Of a stretch of 64,000 nucleotides of DNA, positions 24,454-36,890 are shown piece by piece; the stretch's first letter is position 1, and every line of letters starts with the position of its first letter. Source of the stretch: Spinacia oleracea (taxonomy: Eukaryota > Streptophyta > Magnoliopsida > Caryophyllales > Amaranthaceae); NCBI RefSeq assembly GCF_020520425.1, contig NC_079492.1:111325157-111389156 (forward strand). The letters are read 5' to 3'. The notes under the pieces are model-generated. The model was not told the DNA's origin, made no database searches, and was given only the letters and a program-made list of their open reading frames with translations. The position numbers and the translations under genes were made by a program.

Positions 24454-25379
24454 AGGACCACATATCATATCGTATTTATTAGTACGATATGTTGTATCAT
24501 GAATCAATAAATCCCCAAATGCTTCATAATCAGACCGCATTCTCCCATCTCTCCAAAAAAAGTTGGTCAATTGATTAAATTCATTAAGTTGAAAATCATA
24601 ATAAAAGTCGTGTTCATTAGCTTGTCTAATTGCAAACCACCTAATCAATTGATTTGAATCACAACCATCCAACTTATTCTTTTTCTCTGCATTGACAGCA
24701 TCATATGCATCAGGAATAGTAAATCCTAAATTAGCTTCACCACCTACTTCTTTCCTCATTGCTCGAAGAACATCAGCAAGCTTAGTACCACTACAACTAA
24801 ACGTAGTAAGGAAGGCCAACTGTTCTTTTGATATGTTCCTATGTGACCTAATAAGATATCTCTTATTGGCAGGAACCATTGAATGGTTATGAACACGAGA
24901 GTGTTTAGAAAGAACATACACTCCAGTTTTCTTATCAACATCAAACTGAACTGATGCCTTGCATCCAGTTCTCCTATCAATTTTTTTGTAACATTTAGGC
25001 ACAACACCATCAGCTTTTTTAAAACCCTCATATGCACAAACAAAGAACCTCTGCCGAACTATTTTGGTACCATTCCTATACTCCTTTTTACCCTTCCTAG
25101 TACCAAAACCATTCCTAAAAGCATGACTATTGTATAACTCATACGCTTCATCATCATCCTTAACTACACTACCCTCAAGTGAAACTGGTTCTTCAAAATC
25201 TGCAAAAATAATAGAACATTACCAACACAAAAAGAACAACAATAGAGCATAAAAGAAAATAATAAAGTACAGAGAAAGAACATTATAAATAACAGAAAAG
25301 AACATTATAAATAAACGAACATAATAAAGTAAATGAAAAGAACATTATAAATAACAGAAAATGAACATATCATATAGAA

Positions 25380-25740
25380 CACTTATATTAACAATGTGAA
25401 AAGAACAAGAAAAAAAAAATAAAAGAACAACAAAAATGACAAAAGAACAATTTGATCTGATGTGTGTAATATCAAAAGAACAACAAGCTAAAGCAAAAAA
25501 GAACAACAAGATAAAAAATAAAAGAACATAATAAAATAAAGAAAAAGAACATTATAAACAACAGAAAAGAACATATCATGTAGAACACCTATTAACAATG
25601 TAAAAAGAACAAGAAAAAAAATAAAAGAACAACAAAAATGATAAAAGAACAACAAAAATGATAAAAGAACAATTTGAAATGATGTGTGTAATATCAAAAG
25701 AACAACAAGCTAAAGCAAAAAAGAACAACATGTTCAATGA
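25380..25740 (-). repeat. 222-bp tandem duplication in transposase intron 2
   Basis: Two copies share GATGTGTGTAATATCAAAAG and AACAACAAGCTAAAGC, near 25457 and 25679. The unit is full of AAAAGAACA, i.e. TGTTCTTTT in the sense direction of the transposase. Confidence 0.8.
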
Positions 25741-26314
25741 TTATTTTCTGTATTATTACAACCAATTATTATTATTACATTACTTACAATCACTTATTAC
25801 AGAACCAATATATATAAGAACAAAACGTTAGACTAAAAGAACATATAAAATCGAAAAAAAGAACAGGACTAATACCTTGACCAACAACCACATAAGATTC
25901 TGGATCATCATCAACATCATTTTCTTTCGATTGATCCAACGCATTATTCAAAATTTCTGAAAATGTATAAGAAAATATATAATAAAATACATTAATCAGA
26001 GTAATTTCAGATATGCAGAAATCTAATGATCAACAAAATCAAAATGAATTCAAATGATCAAATAACGAAAATCGAAATCAAAATCATCACAAACAAGTAA
26101 TTCGTTTTTAAAAAATTGAAAAATTACCTTCACAAATCAGATTATCAGCTGAGGAAATCAAATTTGAAGAAGAAGAATCAATAGAATTTGAAATTGAAGT
26201 ACAAAGATCAACTAAATTTTCCATTACTTTCTCTCTCCTCTTCACAGTTTCTCTCTCCTCTTTATAGTTTCTCTCTCCTCTTCATAGTTTCTGATTCGAA
26301 ATTATAAAAAGGAA

Positions 26315-26326
26315 GATATATATACC
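26315..26326 (-). promoter_or_regulatory. TATA-like box of the transposase gene
   Basis: GGTATATATATC on the minus strand lies about 95 bases before the ATG at 26224. Between them are three copies of CTCTCTCCTCTTCA/TTATAGTTT (about 26230-26290), a pyrimidine-rich leader. The layout mirrors the promoter of the Ulp1 gene at the other end of the element. Confidence 0.5.
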
Positions 26327-26595
26327 AGAAAAATGGAGCGAAAAAAAAACGAAAAAAAAATCAAAATAAAACAGAGCAGTCATTGTTCTTTTCTTTAACA
26401 AAAAAACAACGTTTGTTCTTTTCATTAATAAAAAACAACGTTTGTTCTTTTCCAAATCAAAATAAAACAGAGCAGTCATTGTTCTTTTCTTTAACAAAAA
26501 AACAACGTTTGTTCTTTTCATTAACAAAAAACAACGTTTGTTCTTTTCCTTCTTCAGAAACCCGCGTAACCGCGTTTTATATTTTAACGCGTGTC

Positions 26596-26652
26596 GTTTT
26601 GGGACAGGTGCACCAATTGCACCATACACACGCCTGTATAATCGAATTTGCG
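26596..26652 (-). repeat. Right terminal inverted repeat of the MULE
   Basis: Reverse complement of the left end with scattered mismatches. GGTGCACCTGTCC is perfectly kept. It is followed directly by TCATATTTC, the second copy of the target duplication. Confidence 0.85.
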
Positions 26653-26661
26653 TCATATTTC

Positions 26662-28190
26662 ACCCGCTCAAATCATTCATTAAGGGTGTTTTGGTTAATA
26701 TACGGAGCTGAATGACCTCCTTCACACACATTAGCGGTTCCCATAATTCTTTCTCTCTCTTCATTCAGTTTCCTCTCTCCTCCTGCAAATCCTCTCTCCT
26801 ACTCGGGCTTCATCTTCTTCAACTTCGTTGATTCTCGTTGTTCTTGCAAATAACTTCACCTTTTTTGCGACTCTCTTCTAATTAATTTGCCAGGTACATA
26901 TTTGATTTTTTGGATTTTGTTTCAGTTTTTGCTATTTTAATTTCTCTCTTCATTCAATTAGAACGCAGTTCTTCGATTTTGCTGATTATTTGGTTGTTCT
27001 TCGATTTTTATGTTCATTTCTCTCTACATATGTATTTGATTTGTGTTCAATTAGGTTTTTGAATAATGTTTTGTTCCCTTATTCATGTTCCTTATCTTCT
27101 ATTGATAATTTTGACTGATTTTACAAATTAGGGTTTTGAATTAGTGTTTGCTTGTTTAATTCCGTTAAATTAGTGTTTTCAATTGACTAAGTTTTGTATT
27201 ATTTAAATCTAATGTATATTCGTAAGAGCAATAATTGAGTCATCTTAGCACCACTCTAGAGCCAATGAAGATCTGATATTTAAAAAAGGGAGGATTTCTT
27301 GTATGTTTAAAACCATAAAAAATGGTATGTTTTACTTTGAGTTGGTTTGGTGGGGTCTTGTGCATATTTTGTCTGCAGTATGGTCCAGGTAAGGTCTGCA
27401 AATGGTGTGCATTTCATGTTCTGTTGAGTGGCAGCTGCTGGTGGAACCAAATGTTCTTAAAATCGAGAAAGACTTTAGAAGGGCTCGAGCAGTCGAGCCT
27501 ATAAGCAATGTGGCATGTCTGATCTTGTTCAACAAGAAATATAGAGCTGGTATGGCCACTTTTTCAATGGCTCTGGTGTATTGATTAAAATGATGTTCAA
27601 GTTACTACAAATAGTAGTATTTTCTTGTCATATGCATTAGAGATAGAGTCCCGGTTTCTTCAATTGACTGGATATCTGATTTACAGCCCAGTTGATTGTA
27701 TCCATTGGACTTCTGCTGCACAACTATCTTTGCTTGAAGATGAGAAGTGGAGAGTGGAATGAGTTAATGTAAGTAGAAAGTGTCTTTATTTCAAGGACTC
27801 TGATTTATTGCTATCATTGGCCTGTAGCATTCAAGTTTTTTGATGATTGCCTTTTGCTTTTATGCTTATGGATCTTGAAACTGTATTTGTGAATTGTGCC
27901 TATCCTATTCTAACTTCAAGCACTCGTGTTGGATCTTCGGCTAAAACATGGAATTCTATTACTGAAATAAAACAGCCTAGTCTCTTGGACATGTACCAAT
28001 CTCAGACACCTACTACTCAATCTGAGTAACATCTGTCTCTACAAAATAGGGATCAAGTTATTCTTTTGTTTATTTTGATCTAGAGTGTATATGGGTGTCT
28101 ATGTTAGTCGAACCCATTCCAACTCAAACACACCAATGTAAGTAGAAACAATGTAAGTAGAAAGTAATCGAGACCTTTACTTTGAATTAT
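26662..28190. other. Right flank of the MULE: exon-like scraps, no recognised gene
   Basis: Bases 26740-26900 are pyrimidine-rich (TTCTCTCTC, CTTCATCTTC), like a gene leader, and end near a CAGGTAC that could be a donor. At about 27390-27560 a short open stretch on + (reading VLKIEKDFRRARAVEP) is flanked by splice-like signals. Neither matches a family I know, and neither joins into a longer frame. The word ATGTAAGTAGAAA recurs near 27768, 28137 and 28152. Confidence 0.35.
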
Positions 28191-28247
28191 TTTGATTTAC
28201 TTCTTTTGGTTTTTGCTTTACTTTTATTTGTTATATTTAAAAACACT

Positions 28248-28318
28248 AGCCTACTAGCTCAATTGGTAGAGCATTGTGCAAAAGCGCAAAAGATGTGGGT
28301 TCGAATCCCATGTAGGTT
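28248..28318 (+). ncRNA. tRNA-like fold, copy A (not a normal tRNA)
   Basis: A cloverleaf can be drawn: acceptor AGCCTAC with GTAGGTT (one G-T pair), D arm GCTC/GAGC, T arm GTGGG-TTCGAAT-CCCAT, and the pol III A- and B-box words TAGCTCAATTGG and GGTTCGAATCC. The anticodon arm is wrong for translation: TTGTGC pairs with GCGCAA, leaving a four-base loop. No 3' T-run terminator follows closely. It is probably a tRNA-derived repeat or decayed SINE head. Confidence 0.6.
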
Positions 28319-28644
28319 CATTTACTTTTGAGTTTCCTTTATTTACTTTTGAGTCTATGTTGTTTACTTTTGAGTTTCATTTATTTAATTTTTACTCTAT
28401 AGCACTGGAGTGCTTACTACAAGTCTACAGACCCTCAAAATGTTTTGCAACACTAAACATACCAACGCAAAAAATACTGATTTCATTTCTCAAACAAACA
28501 AAAAAAAATTACCAATCTGCTGATATTTACTTTTATTTTTTCTTATTTACTTCTGAGTACTTTTTATTTACTTTTGAGTATTTTTAATTTACTTTTGAGT
28601 TTATTATCCACTTTTGAGTTTTTTTTTTACGCGTGTGAATCACC

Positions 28645-28714
28645 AACCTATGTAGGAGTTGAACCTACATCCATGTGCAATGGCACATTGCTCTCCCATT
28701 TGAGCTAATAGGTT
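28645..28714 (-). ncRNA. tRNA-like fold, copy B, facing copy A
   Basis: On the minus strand AACCTAT pairs perfectly with ATAGGTT. D arm is GCTC/GAGC and T arm GTAGG-TTCAACT-CCTAC. The anticodon arm ATGTGC/GCACAT again leaves a four-base loop. The stems differ from copy A by paired changes. Confidence 0.6.
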
Positions 28715-31700
28715 TCGGCTTAATATTTAAGAAAAAAATTACAACCAAAGTTCCATTATCATTTTGTTTACTTTTACAGAGATTTAGTTTACTTTCAGAG
28801 AGATTTAGTTTACTTTCTCCTCTGCTAGCATTTATTCGCCTGCCATCTAAACTCCGAGCTCTGAAGACTGAACTAAGTGCGGTCCAGATTTTAATGGAGC
28901 CCGATTTCAGTAGTAGGAAATTGTTTATCCTAGCACCTGTAAGCGACCATGTGGATTGGCGCTGCCACTCGAGTCATGGCATCTACTAAAAATCATTGTT
29001 ACTTCAGTCAACAGTGTGATTGTTGTAATCCAAAAATCTGATTTAGCTAAAGTTATAGCAAACCCGCCAAGAAGAACCACAATTGCCCAGATAAAGCCTA
29101 AAGTCCCTAACCCACTAGCTGCCTTCTCAAGAATAGAGAGACGGAGAACGAAAAGGGTTAATTTTTTTTAGCCCAAGTCATTCCCAAGGTACCAAGTTAA
29201 GAGCAATGTAAGACATGTGAAAGTAAGAGATCAACAATTGGTCTGCAACCACATTAGGAAAGCCTGCACCAGCATCAACAAAAAGAACAGCAAAATGTGC
29301 TACTGCACTGTGCAGGAGGGAAGAGGTTTAGCCATCCACATACATGGTCTACAACCTCTGTAGACCAACAACAGATTGTGCACCATCCCTAGTCAACTAA
29401 GGCCAACAACTAGCCAGCAGCCTGACTGAAATAGAAACTAATAGCACAAAGTCAACCTAATCAACTTGCGTCACATGACCTACAGTACCTAACAACCAGA
29501 ACATGGATATATTTTATTTACTTTTGTATCATTTTTATTCTTTTTTTTTTTCAGTTTTTGCTTTACTTTTGAGTTAGATAACATGTGAGATCACTAAGTG
29601 CAACACCTACTCCTAATTATTTACTTTAAGTCTTTAACTAGCTAATTTATTCACAAGCTCTGCAAATCAAAATGTCAACTCTGGCATAGTTGACCTATAA
29701 CAAAAAAAGCACCAGAGGAGAAAAAGCACCAGAGGCAGCAACTCACAATAATTAGGCTAACTTATTTCCTCTTGCAAACTGTGATAACATTAAGAAAATA
29801 AGTATCAAGCCAAGTATAGGAGTAAAAGAGTTGTTGCACAGACACTTATATAATTTAGAATATTTACTTTAAGCTAGTTTAATTAATCTACTTTTACTAA
29901 TATTTATTTACTTTTGAGACTAACTACTTTACTTTTAAAAATAAAATTTGATAATATTATTAAGTTTTAGTTTACTTTTGCAAAAAATTGGTTTACTTTT
30001 AACACATTTGTGTAGCTAATTGATTCACTTCTATGAAGCTTAAAACCGATCATAAGTTCAATCAGATAATCATATGAGAAACATACATTATATTATATTC
30101 AAGCACTATGTGAATCAAGCTCAAAGAAAAATTTTACAGAAATTAAAATCTAGAAATCTTACCTATATCTTTGAGAAACTTTGGAGTGAAATCACGAAAC
30201 AGCTTGAATCACAAGTGCAGAATAGCTCCTGGAGGACGCATGAAACAACTTTTAGGTGTAGTTGTTTGAAACAGAAGAAAAGAAATTAAAATGAGATAAA
30301 TAGTCAGGCGTTCCAGGACTCATCCATATATAAAACCACACAACGGTTTCATACAATAGCAGATAGATACATAAATAGTTATTGCCACATATCACACTTG
30401 TCAAGTTTCCAGGGAACATATATATACAAAAGCAGCATCCATACCTTGAAAGCTACATGAGACTTGCTTGTATTTCTAATCTTTTTAGCACTCCTAACTT
30501 GCTTACCAGGTTCATCTGCAAGACAGACAAAACTACGCATTAGAGCTCACTAGACATAAAAAATGCACCACATTCATTTGAACATAAATATTAACCGTAT
30601 GCATAAAATTCAAAATATCCTACTATCCTACATACTTCATGGTTTTATTGAGGGGCTAGATTGTTCTTTTACGAGTATGGTTAACAGAAGAACATTTAGG
30701 TGCATACTCTGTCATGCAGCTTGGGGAGCTCAGGCACAGGAAGACTTCCAGCAGATGTCACACATCCATGACCTGATGATATTTCTTATAGGTCCTCATA
30801 CTTGAGGAACTGTGATACTTGGCTGGCTGCTAGGTGAGCATATCGAATTGGTGCAACTGCACGGGAGAAAAAGAAAAAAGAAGTGAGATTTAAACACTTA
30901 TCTTGGTGGAAGTGAGCTTACTTACTACTTGTATTTAAGAGTAGCAATTAGATTTACCTATTGATACAAATGTGGTGCTTCTCTGGCACCTGAAATTGAT
31001 TGAATTTTAGGTCTTTTGTTTATGCATGTTCAACATTTAAGACAGGGTTCGCAGAAGTATGTTGAAAATATTCCTAGAAGTTAAAGGGCTTCTTAGTTCT
31101 TACACATAGTATAAAGGGTGAACCAACTCTTGCAGATCATCTGGTGAAGAGCCTATCTCGTCTAGTAACACATGGTAAATAACAACACACACATCACATT
31201 TTCAAAAGTAGATAAATAACTCTGAAAAGTAAATGGAACTAATTTAAAAGTAAATCTCATAAACAAAATCTCAAGTTGTATCACATTTTCAAAAGTAGAT
31301 AAACAACTCAGAAAAGTAAATGGAACTAATTTAAAAGTCAACTTAAATCATAGATGATATCAACTGCCCGTATTTATTTATAGTTCCTAGGACCATAGAG
31401 TTGCAGACCTGCAGATGATAAGCACACAACCTTATAGAAAGGAAAAGTTCAAATTGCAGGGTGTTTGAGCAACGATTAGCAGACTGTTTGTGAGGTGTAT
31501 TTGCTATTCTTTATCGCTTTCCTCTGTACAGGTTTTGCTAGCTAGTTTCCAAGACTGATTTCTTTAACAGCACAGTGTATTATTACCACTGGTTAACTCT
31601 CCTAACATTTCGGAAAAGGTTACATCAATAAGTTGGATCTGTCAAGGGCCCTAGACTGCAGTGTCTTCATATTTCAGAGATATTAGTTTACTTTTAAGAG

Positions 31701-32984
31701 ATGTTAGTTTACTTTATTCAGATTTGAATAACTCTGCTAAATTAGAAGCTGAGTGATAATTTAAAGTTGAATAAGGTACCTAAAACTCAATGAAGCATAA
31801 AACACATAAAACTCGATCAAGCCTTATACCTAGAAATTGATTTCGACTGAATTTGCTCCAAAAATCAGTAAAATCAAGCTAAAATTGACTATCAACTCAC
31901 AATCATATTCAAAAGTAAACAAAGAGAGGAGAGAAAACACCTTAGTAGTTCAGTCCCCGGAAAAATCGAAGCTCCGGCACCAGAAAATGCAATTTTCAAG
32001 CTGAAAGTTCTTCAAAACAGTAGGATTAACATGATGTGGTGTAATTTGCAGAAATTTGAGCAAAATTCACAGATAGTTGAGTTTATTTTCAAGCAAATTC
32101 GACCAAAAAAATAATAAAAGGAACAAAAACGAAAGAAATCGAAAGAAGAAAGTAATATTACCTCAAAATCTTTGCAATCTTCGCGAAATTACGATATAAT
32201 TTTCGGTTTTTCAAGTGTATTTTCAAGCAAATTCATTGAGGAGAAAGAGATTGACGTGAGTGAGGGAGAGAGAAATTGAGTGAGGAGAGAGAAAATGTTA
32301 GTTCAATGGAGAGAGGGAAAAGGAACCACGCATCCGAATTTTTGTTTCAATTCGCGAGATATGATCTTGGCCGTTCGTTTCATCTCAATCTAACGGTGGC
32401 TAGAGGTTCTCATTATAGTAGAGGTTCTCATCTTAAGAGTTTGATAATATTTTCATTAATTTATAAAAATGTATTTTTATTAAATTCATTATTTCTAAAT
32501 TCTTTATCTATAAATTTATTATTTTGGAATTATTGATTTTAAATTATTTATCGTTTTAATATTAATTCAACAATTGGACCTTTTGAAAGAATTCGGACTC
32601 AGATCTCAGGATGAATAAACCAAGGAAAAAGGCTTAGCAAATCGCAAAATTGAGGTAACGGTTATTGCTAGTACCCGCAATTCCTTCGAAATGTATTTAT
32701 GTATGAATGATGTTATCAACGATTGGTGTTTTATAAAGTTGTTTTATGATTTACGGGATTACAAGTATGATTTGATTGAATTGTTTTATGATAATGCAAC
32801 TTTATGAAAAGTATTGATTTAATGAATTACTATTCCTGAAAGAAATGATTTTATGAAATAATGAAATTTAATGGTTTTATTGAACTACCCTGAATGAATG
32901 AGTTTTTCCTGATTAATGTTCCATTAAAAGAAATGTAAACATGATAAATGAAAGTGTAAGAACTGGTAAAGTTCCCATGATATG

Positions 32985-35002
32985 TGTAGAGGAATACAGT
33001 TAAATACATATTAACGCATCGGAATAATCCCCAAAGCCAGGAACCATGTATAAAGTACAGATTAAGCAGACTTACGTTTGTAGCGTGTTTTCCCTAGATT
33101 CAACGTATCACGAACACGAACAAGAACTCCAGATGTCGTTCCTCTACTTGGTTCACCGACATGTTCTGATCCGTCTTGAGATTGATGGCTTAGAAGTCAC
33201 TCAAGATATTTGCTTTTAGGGAAGAACAGTTTGAACGGATGCTCAAAATAGTTTAGGGTTTCTCTTTTGTTTTAGGTTAAACTGATTACGTAAAAGTGTA
33301 TGGAAAAACATAAGGGGTGGGGTGGTGTTATAACCTTAAGGTTATAACACCAACCGGCCAAGGCACTAAGGCCTATAGCCGACCAGCATTGCCCGCATAA
33401 GCCCACGAGCACACAGCCACGCGAGCTGGGCCTTGGGCCTTGCCGTGTGCGTTGTGCTGCTGCTGCTGCTGCTTGTCCCCGCGCGCGCCCAGCCGAAGAA
33501 AGGGCCTTGCTTGGCGCTGGCACGCGCTTGGCTCGTTGGGCCGGCAATGTGCCTTCTCGTATTTTGCGTCTAATGCCTTCTGGCAATTATTTAACGTTAA
33601 CGTATAATGCTTTGACGATCCAATGTCGTGCATATACGGTTATTCGTTTCGCCTAGATTACGAATATACGTAATAACATATACGATTCCGATCCATCGTC
33701 ATATCGTATATTATGTTTTTTCGAACTAATTCCCGAAAAGCTATTAAATGAATTTCTGATTCATTTAATCCAGGGATCTATTACATGTCAATGGTGTGAC
33801 CTTATAGGTTCAGCCAAGAGTAAGTTGTGAGCCTAATATAGATTAGAACTCACTGATCGGAAGCATTGCTCCAGCCAGCTGTTCCGATCACTTGATCTCA
33901 CTGAATTAATTGTTCGTAATTAATCTGAACCTCGCTACTACACTAATGTACCTTGGGTGAAGGATATATTTCCTTCAGTCTCCCACTTGTCATTCAGACA
34001 AGTGTTCATTCACATTCCTTTGTCACTTACTGTTACTTGCTGAACATAAGGTTAGATCCAAGCCATCCTTATTAGGTCCATAAGTGTTTCTCGGATTACA
34101 AACAATTAATTCAGTGACATCAAGTGATCGGAACAGTTGGCTGGAGCAATGCTTCCGATCAATGAGTTCTAATCCTAATTAGGCTCACAACTTACTCTTG
34201 ACTGAACCTATAAGGTCACACCATTCGCACGTAAAAGATCATCGGATTAAATGAATCGAAAATTCATTTAATAGCTTTTCGGGAAATTAGTTCGGAAAAC
34301 ATAATTATACGATTTAACATTGGATCGTGTCGTGTTGCGTATATTCGTAAGATAGGGGAAACGAATAATCGTATCGTACGACAATGGATCGTCAAATACG
34401 AAACGATAAATGAATTATCGAATGATAATTAAGAAAACACGAAAGCAAGCCCACCAGCAAGGCAACAAGGCACCAAGGCACAAGGGCCCATGGCCTTGCT
34501 GCCTTGGCCATGCAGGAACAAAGAAGGGCAGCAACAGTAGCAACCAAGGCCCGCGGCCCAAAAGCTGTCTGCGCTACTATGCGTGTTGTTGTCGTGGGCC
34601 AAACTGGCCGGTCAAGGCCTTGCGGTTTTGGCCGGTTAGCTTGGTTGGTTAAAAGGTTATTTTAATAACCTAAAACCTATGTTTTTATAATTCCAATTCA
34701 CATCATATTCTAACCTAAGGCAAGAGAAACCCTAATTCTCTCTGTGCCTCCATTAGAGTGTTCATCCCAAAAGCTAAACTATCTTGAGTGAGGTCTAAGC
34801 CATCAATCTCAAGACAGACCTGAACGTGTCGGTGAACCAAGTAGAGCAACAACATTTGGAGTTCGTGTTTGTGTTCGTGTTCGTTGAACTAAGGGAAAAC
34901 ACGCTACAAACTTAAGTAATGCTTGATCTGTATTTTATACATGCTTCCTGGCTTTGGGGTTATTTCGCTATCATGTTATATATTTAACTGTAAACCTCTA
35001 CA
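32985..35002. mobile_element. Inverted pair of old LTRs (Copia-type fossil), about 2 kb palindrome
   Basis: Bases 32985-33977 are one LTR on the minus strand, starting TGAAGGAAATATATCC on that strand. Bases about 34100-35002 are a second, shorter LTR of the same family on +, followed by a primer-binding-like TGGTATCATGAGC at 35004. The arms share TTGTAGCGTGTTTTCCCT, CTTGGTTCACCGACA, GATCGGAACAG and AGCTTTTCGGGAA. A purine-rich AAGTGGGAGA lies beside the left LTR start on the minus strand. There is no coding region: the element is a broken remnant of clearly old age, since the arms differ at many places. Confidence 0.7.
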
Positions 35003-35189
35003 GTGGTATCATGAGCTATATGTATTCAAAGTACTTATTAGCATGTTTATATGTTTGTGATTATTGTCGAATTTTCTGAATTTTTTTCGTGAATTTTCGA
35101 ATTGTTTATGCATTATTGGATAAGTCGTAGAAAGTGATTATGAATTTGTAAAGTGTCGGAAATTCGAATTTTCTGACCCTAATCTAATT

Positions 35190-35560
35190 GGTGCTATTTT
35201 TAGGAAATTAATTGGAATATAAATGTTTAATTAAAACAAAGTTTTGAAATAGTTCTTTATAAAATGTCATTGTGATAAAAAAATTTAGTTTTCGAATAAA
35301 ATAAGAACGTTCCGAATTATTAAAATCCTTTATTAATTACGAAATAATTAAGATTTAAAAAGGTAGGTAAGCCCGTAAATTTGAAATTAAATCATAAAAT
35401 CTGAAAAATAATAAATCGTGTAACAATATTAAAAATTCAAGCAAAATAAAACTCCGTTAATCAAAATAAAGTTCAAAAATTAGGATTTAAAACGATTTTA
35501 AGCTAAATAAAAATAATTAAACATAATTAATCGAGTTTTAAAAATTCGGGGTATTACACG
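35190..35560 (-). repeat. Dispersed repeat, copy 2 (inverted relative to 460-830)
   Basis: Reverse complement of the repeat near the left edge, with scattered mismatches. Its outer end reads CGTGTAATACCCCGA on the minus strand. Confidence 0.6.
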
Positions 35561-35723
35561 AAAAATTGAGAAAAGTTGACCAATTTTCCATTAATTAGAG
35601 ATGGAGAATCAGGAGAGAGAAAGATGCAATTATTTGGGATTTTAGGTTTCCTCTCCATTTTGGGGAGTATGGGTTAATAGGGAGGATTTTAGGCGTGTAT
35701 TTTATTTTTATATTCTCATAAAG

Positions 35724-35973
35724 TGATTTTTTTTAAAAACGACGATTTAAAGTTGTCGCCTTTTTGTTTTATCAAAGAGGGCAACTTACGGTCTTAATTA
35801 GCAATTTTCTCCCTTGTTATTAGTTAAAAAGATGACTTTGATATCGCCCCCTTTGATAGTATCGTAATAGGACGATCTCATTTCACTCTATTTGACTATT
35901 TATATGAATACGATATTAAAGTCGTCCTCCTTGCTTAAAATTACCACCCTCTTATCTCTTAATTTTTGTAGTG
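35724..35973. mobile_element. CACTA-type terminus, truncated
   Basis: Ends in AATTTTTGTAGTG at 35973, the right-end form of CACTA elements. Before it are subterminal units built on GACGA/TCGTC with TTAAAG (about 35743, 35833, 35905). No matching CACTA left end is visible upstream, so this is probably a truncated end. Confidence 0.45.
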
Positions 35974-35984
35974 ATCAGAGACCG

Positions 35985-36060
35985 GAGATGACCTGACCGA
36001 ACCCGACCCAAACCCGATCTGATAACCTGTTTTGACAGCTCTACCCATTATAAATCAAAG
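35985..36060. repeat. GGGTCGGGTT-type MITE fragment
   Basis: CCGAACCCGACCCAAACCCGATC followed by TGTTTTGACAGCTCT resembles the edge of the hAT-like element at 58288-58816. It is a short fragment. A further scrap of a related kind lies near 39118-39250 (GCTGATCATAGG, GGCCCGAAAC). Confidence 0.35.
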
Positions 36061-36890
36061 TATAAGTACGGGAACATTATTGAACTTATATATCCCACGT
36101 AGAATTCCACCATGTGGTCTAATGTTCTACTTTATTCGTTAAGTATTTACATGTCATATTATGATTTGAACTTGATAATCTGTAGTAGTATGAGTTAAAT
36201 GTGATTGAGAGAGAAAAGAATATGGAAAAGTTGCAGTGTATTTGTTGTTTGGTTGAACAAATAATTTGCTAAATTCTTTTTTTGAAATTAATTATTTCGT
36301 TAATTATCTGATGTTTGTGGATTAAACTTAATTAGATAATTTCTTTGGTTTAAGTTAATTGGGAATATAAAAGTTCATTCGTATTTATTCTCCACCAGCA
36401 TATCTACTTTAAACGAAACAATAGCTGAGAACATAAATCATGTTATTGGTCCTTAATAAATGTCTGTCCTTGAAATTTTATTTTTAACTTTAGGTAAACT
36501 TATTAGATAAACTTATGCACTCCCATTAACACAAGCTTTTTTAAAATTAGCTAGTTGCCTAGGTATACGGAAAATTACCATGCATATATGCTAGCTAAGA
36601 AAATAATCATGCTAGATTGCTAGCTAAGAATAACTTAATTTAAAGTTAGACTTTCATGAATTCCACTGATGTATCGTGGATGCCCTTCATTTAATACTCC
36701 ATCTCCAAAGTAAATATGGAGCTAGTGGTTGTTATTTCATGGTACCCAAAATAGAAAGATTCTACTTCCTAAATTAAGAAACTTGATATTGCTCTTACGT
36801 AAGTAATTTAGTTTCTGCTGTGTAGTAGTGTGCTTTGCCTTTTGGTTTCAGCCATTCCTTCTGATTTTTTGTGATAAATATTGGCCCCTC
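36060..36890. other. AT-rich upstream region of the receptor kinase gene
   Basis: I see no open frame or recognisable element here. The stretch is AT-rich and should contain the distal promoter of the receptor kinase gene downstream. Confidence 0.4.

Larger units (their letters stand above)
28190..32440. repeat. TTTACTTTT-rich region, probable decayed DNA transposon
   Basis: TTTACTTTT, often TTTACTTTTGAG, recurs many times from 28190 to 30010, and its complement AAAAGTAAA from about 31200 to 31920. This resembles how TGTTCTTTT marks the MULE to the left. The right edge (about 32200-32440, minus strand) looks like a MULE end: GAGAACCTCTACTATAATGA, a GAGAACCTCTAGCC repeat, then a CTCTC-rich leader and a GAGGTAATATT donor. 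I could not find a matching left end, and no transposase is readable. Short open stretches inside are unrecognised. Confidence 0.45.

Noticed and set aside
27850-28590. Frames of 60-103 codons right of the MULE
   Set aside because: No splice-consistent extension or domain, and the second overlaps the tRNA-like fold and TTTACTTTT repeats.
28248-28714. Functional tRNA genes
   Set aside because: The anticodon loops have four (or at best six) bases instead of seven, and no anticodon can be placed.
33272-33656. Ala/Arg-rich frames in a GC-rich stretch
   Set aside because: They lie inside an old LTR, where GCTGCTGCTGCTG slippage keeps several frames open; no protein family fits.
36140-36600. Possible small element with words TTAATTAG and AATTAACT
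   Set aside because: The inverted words are short AT-rich matches without a target duplication.
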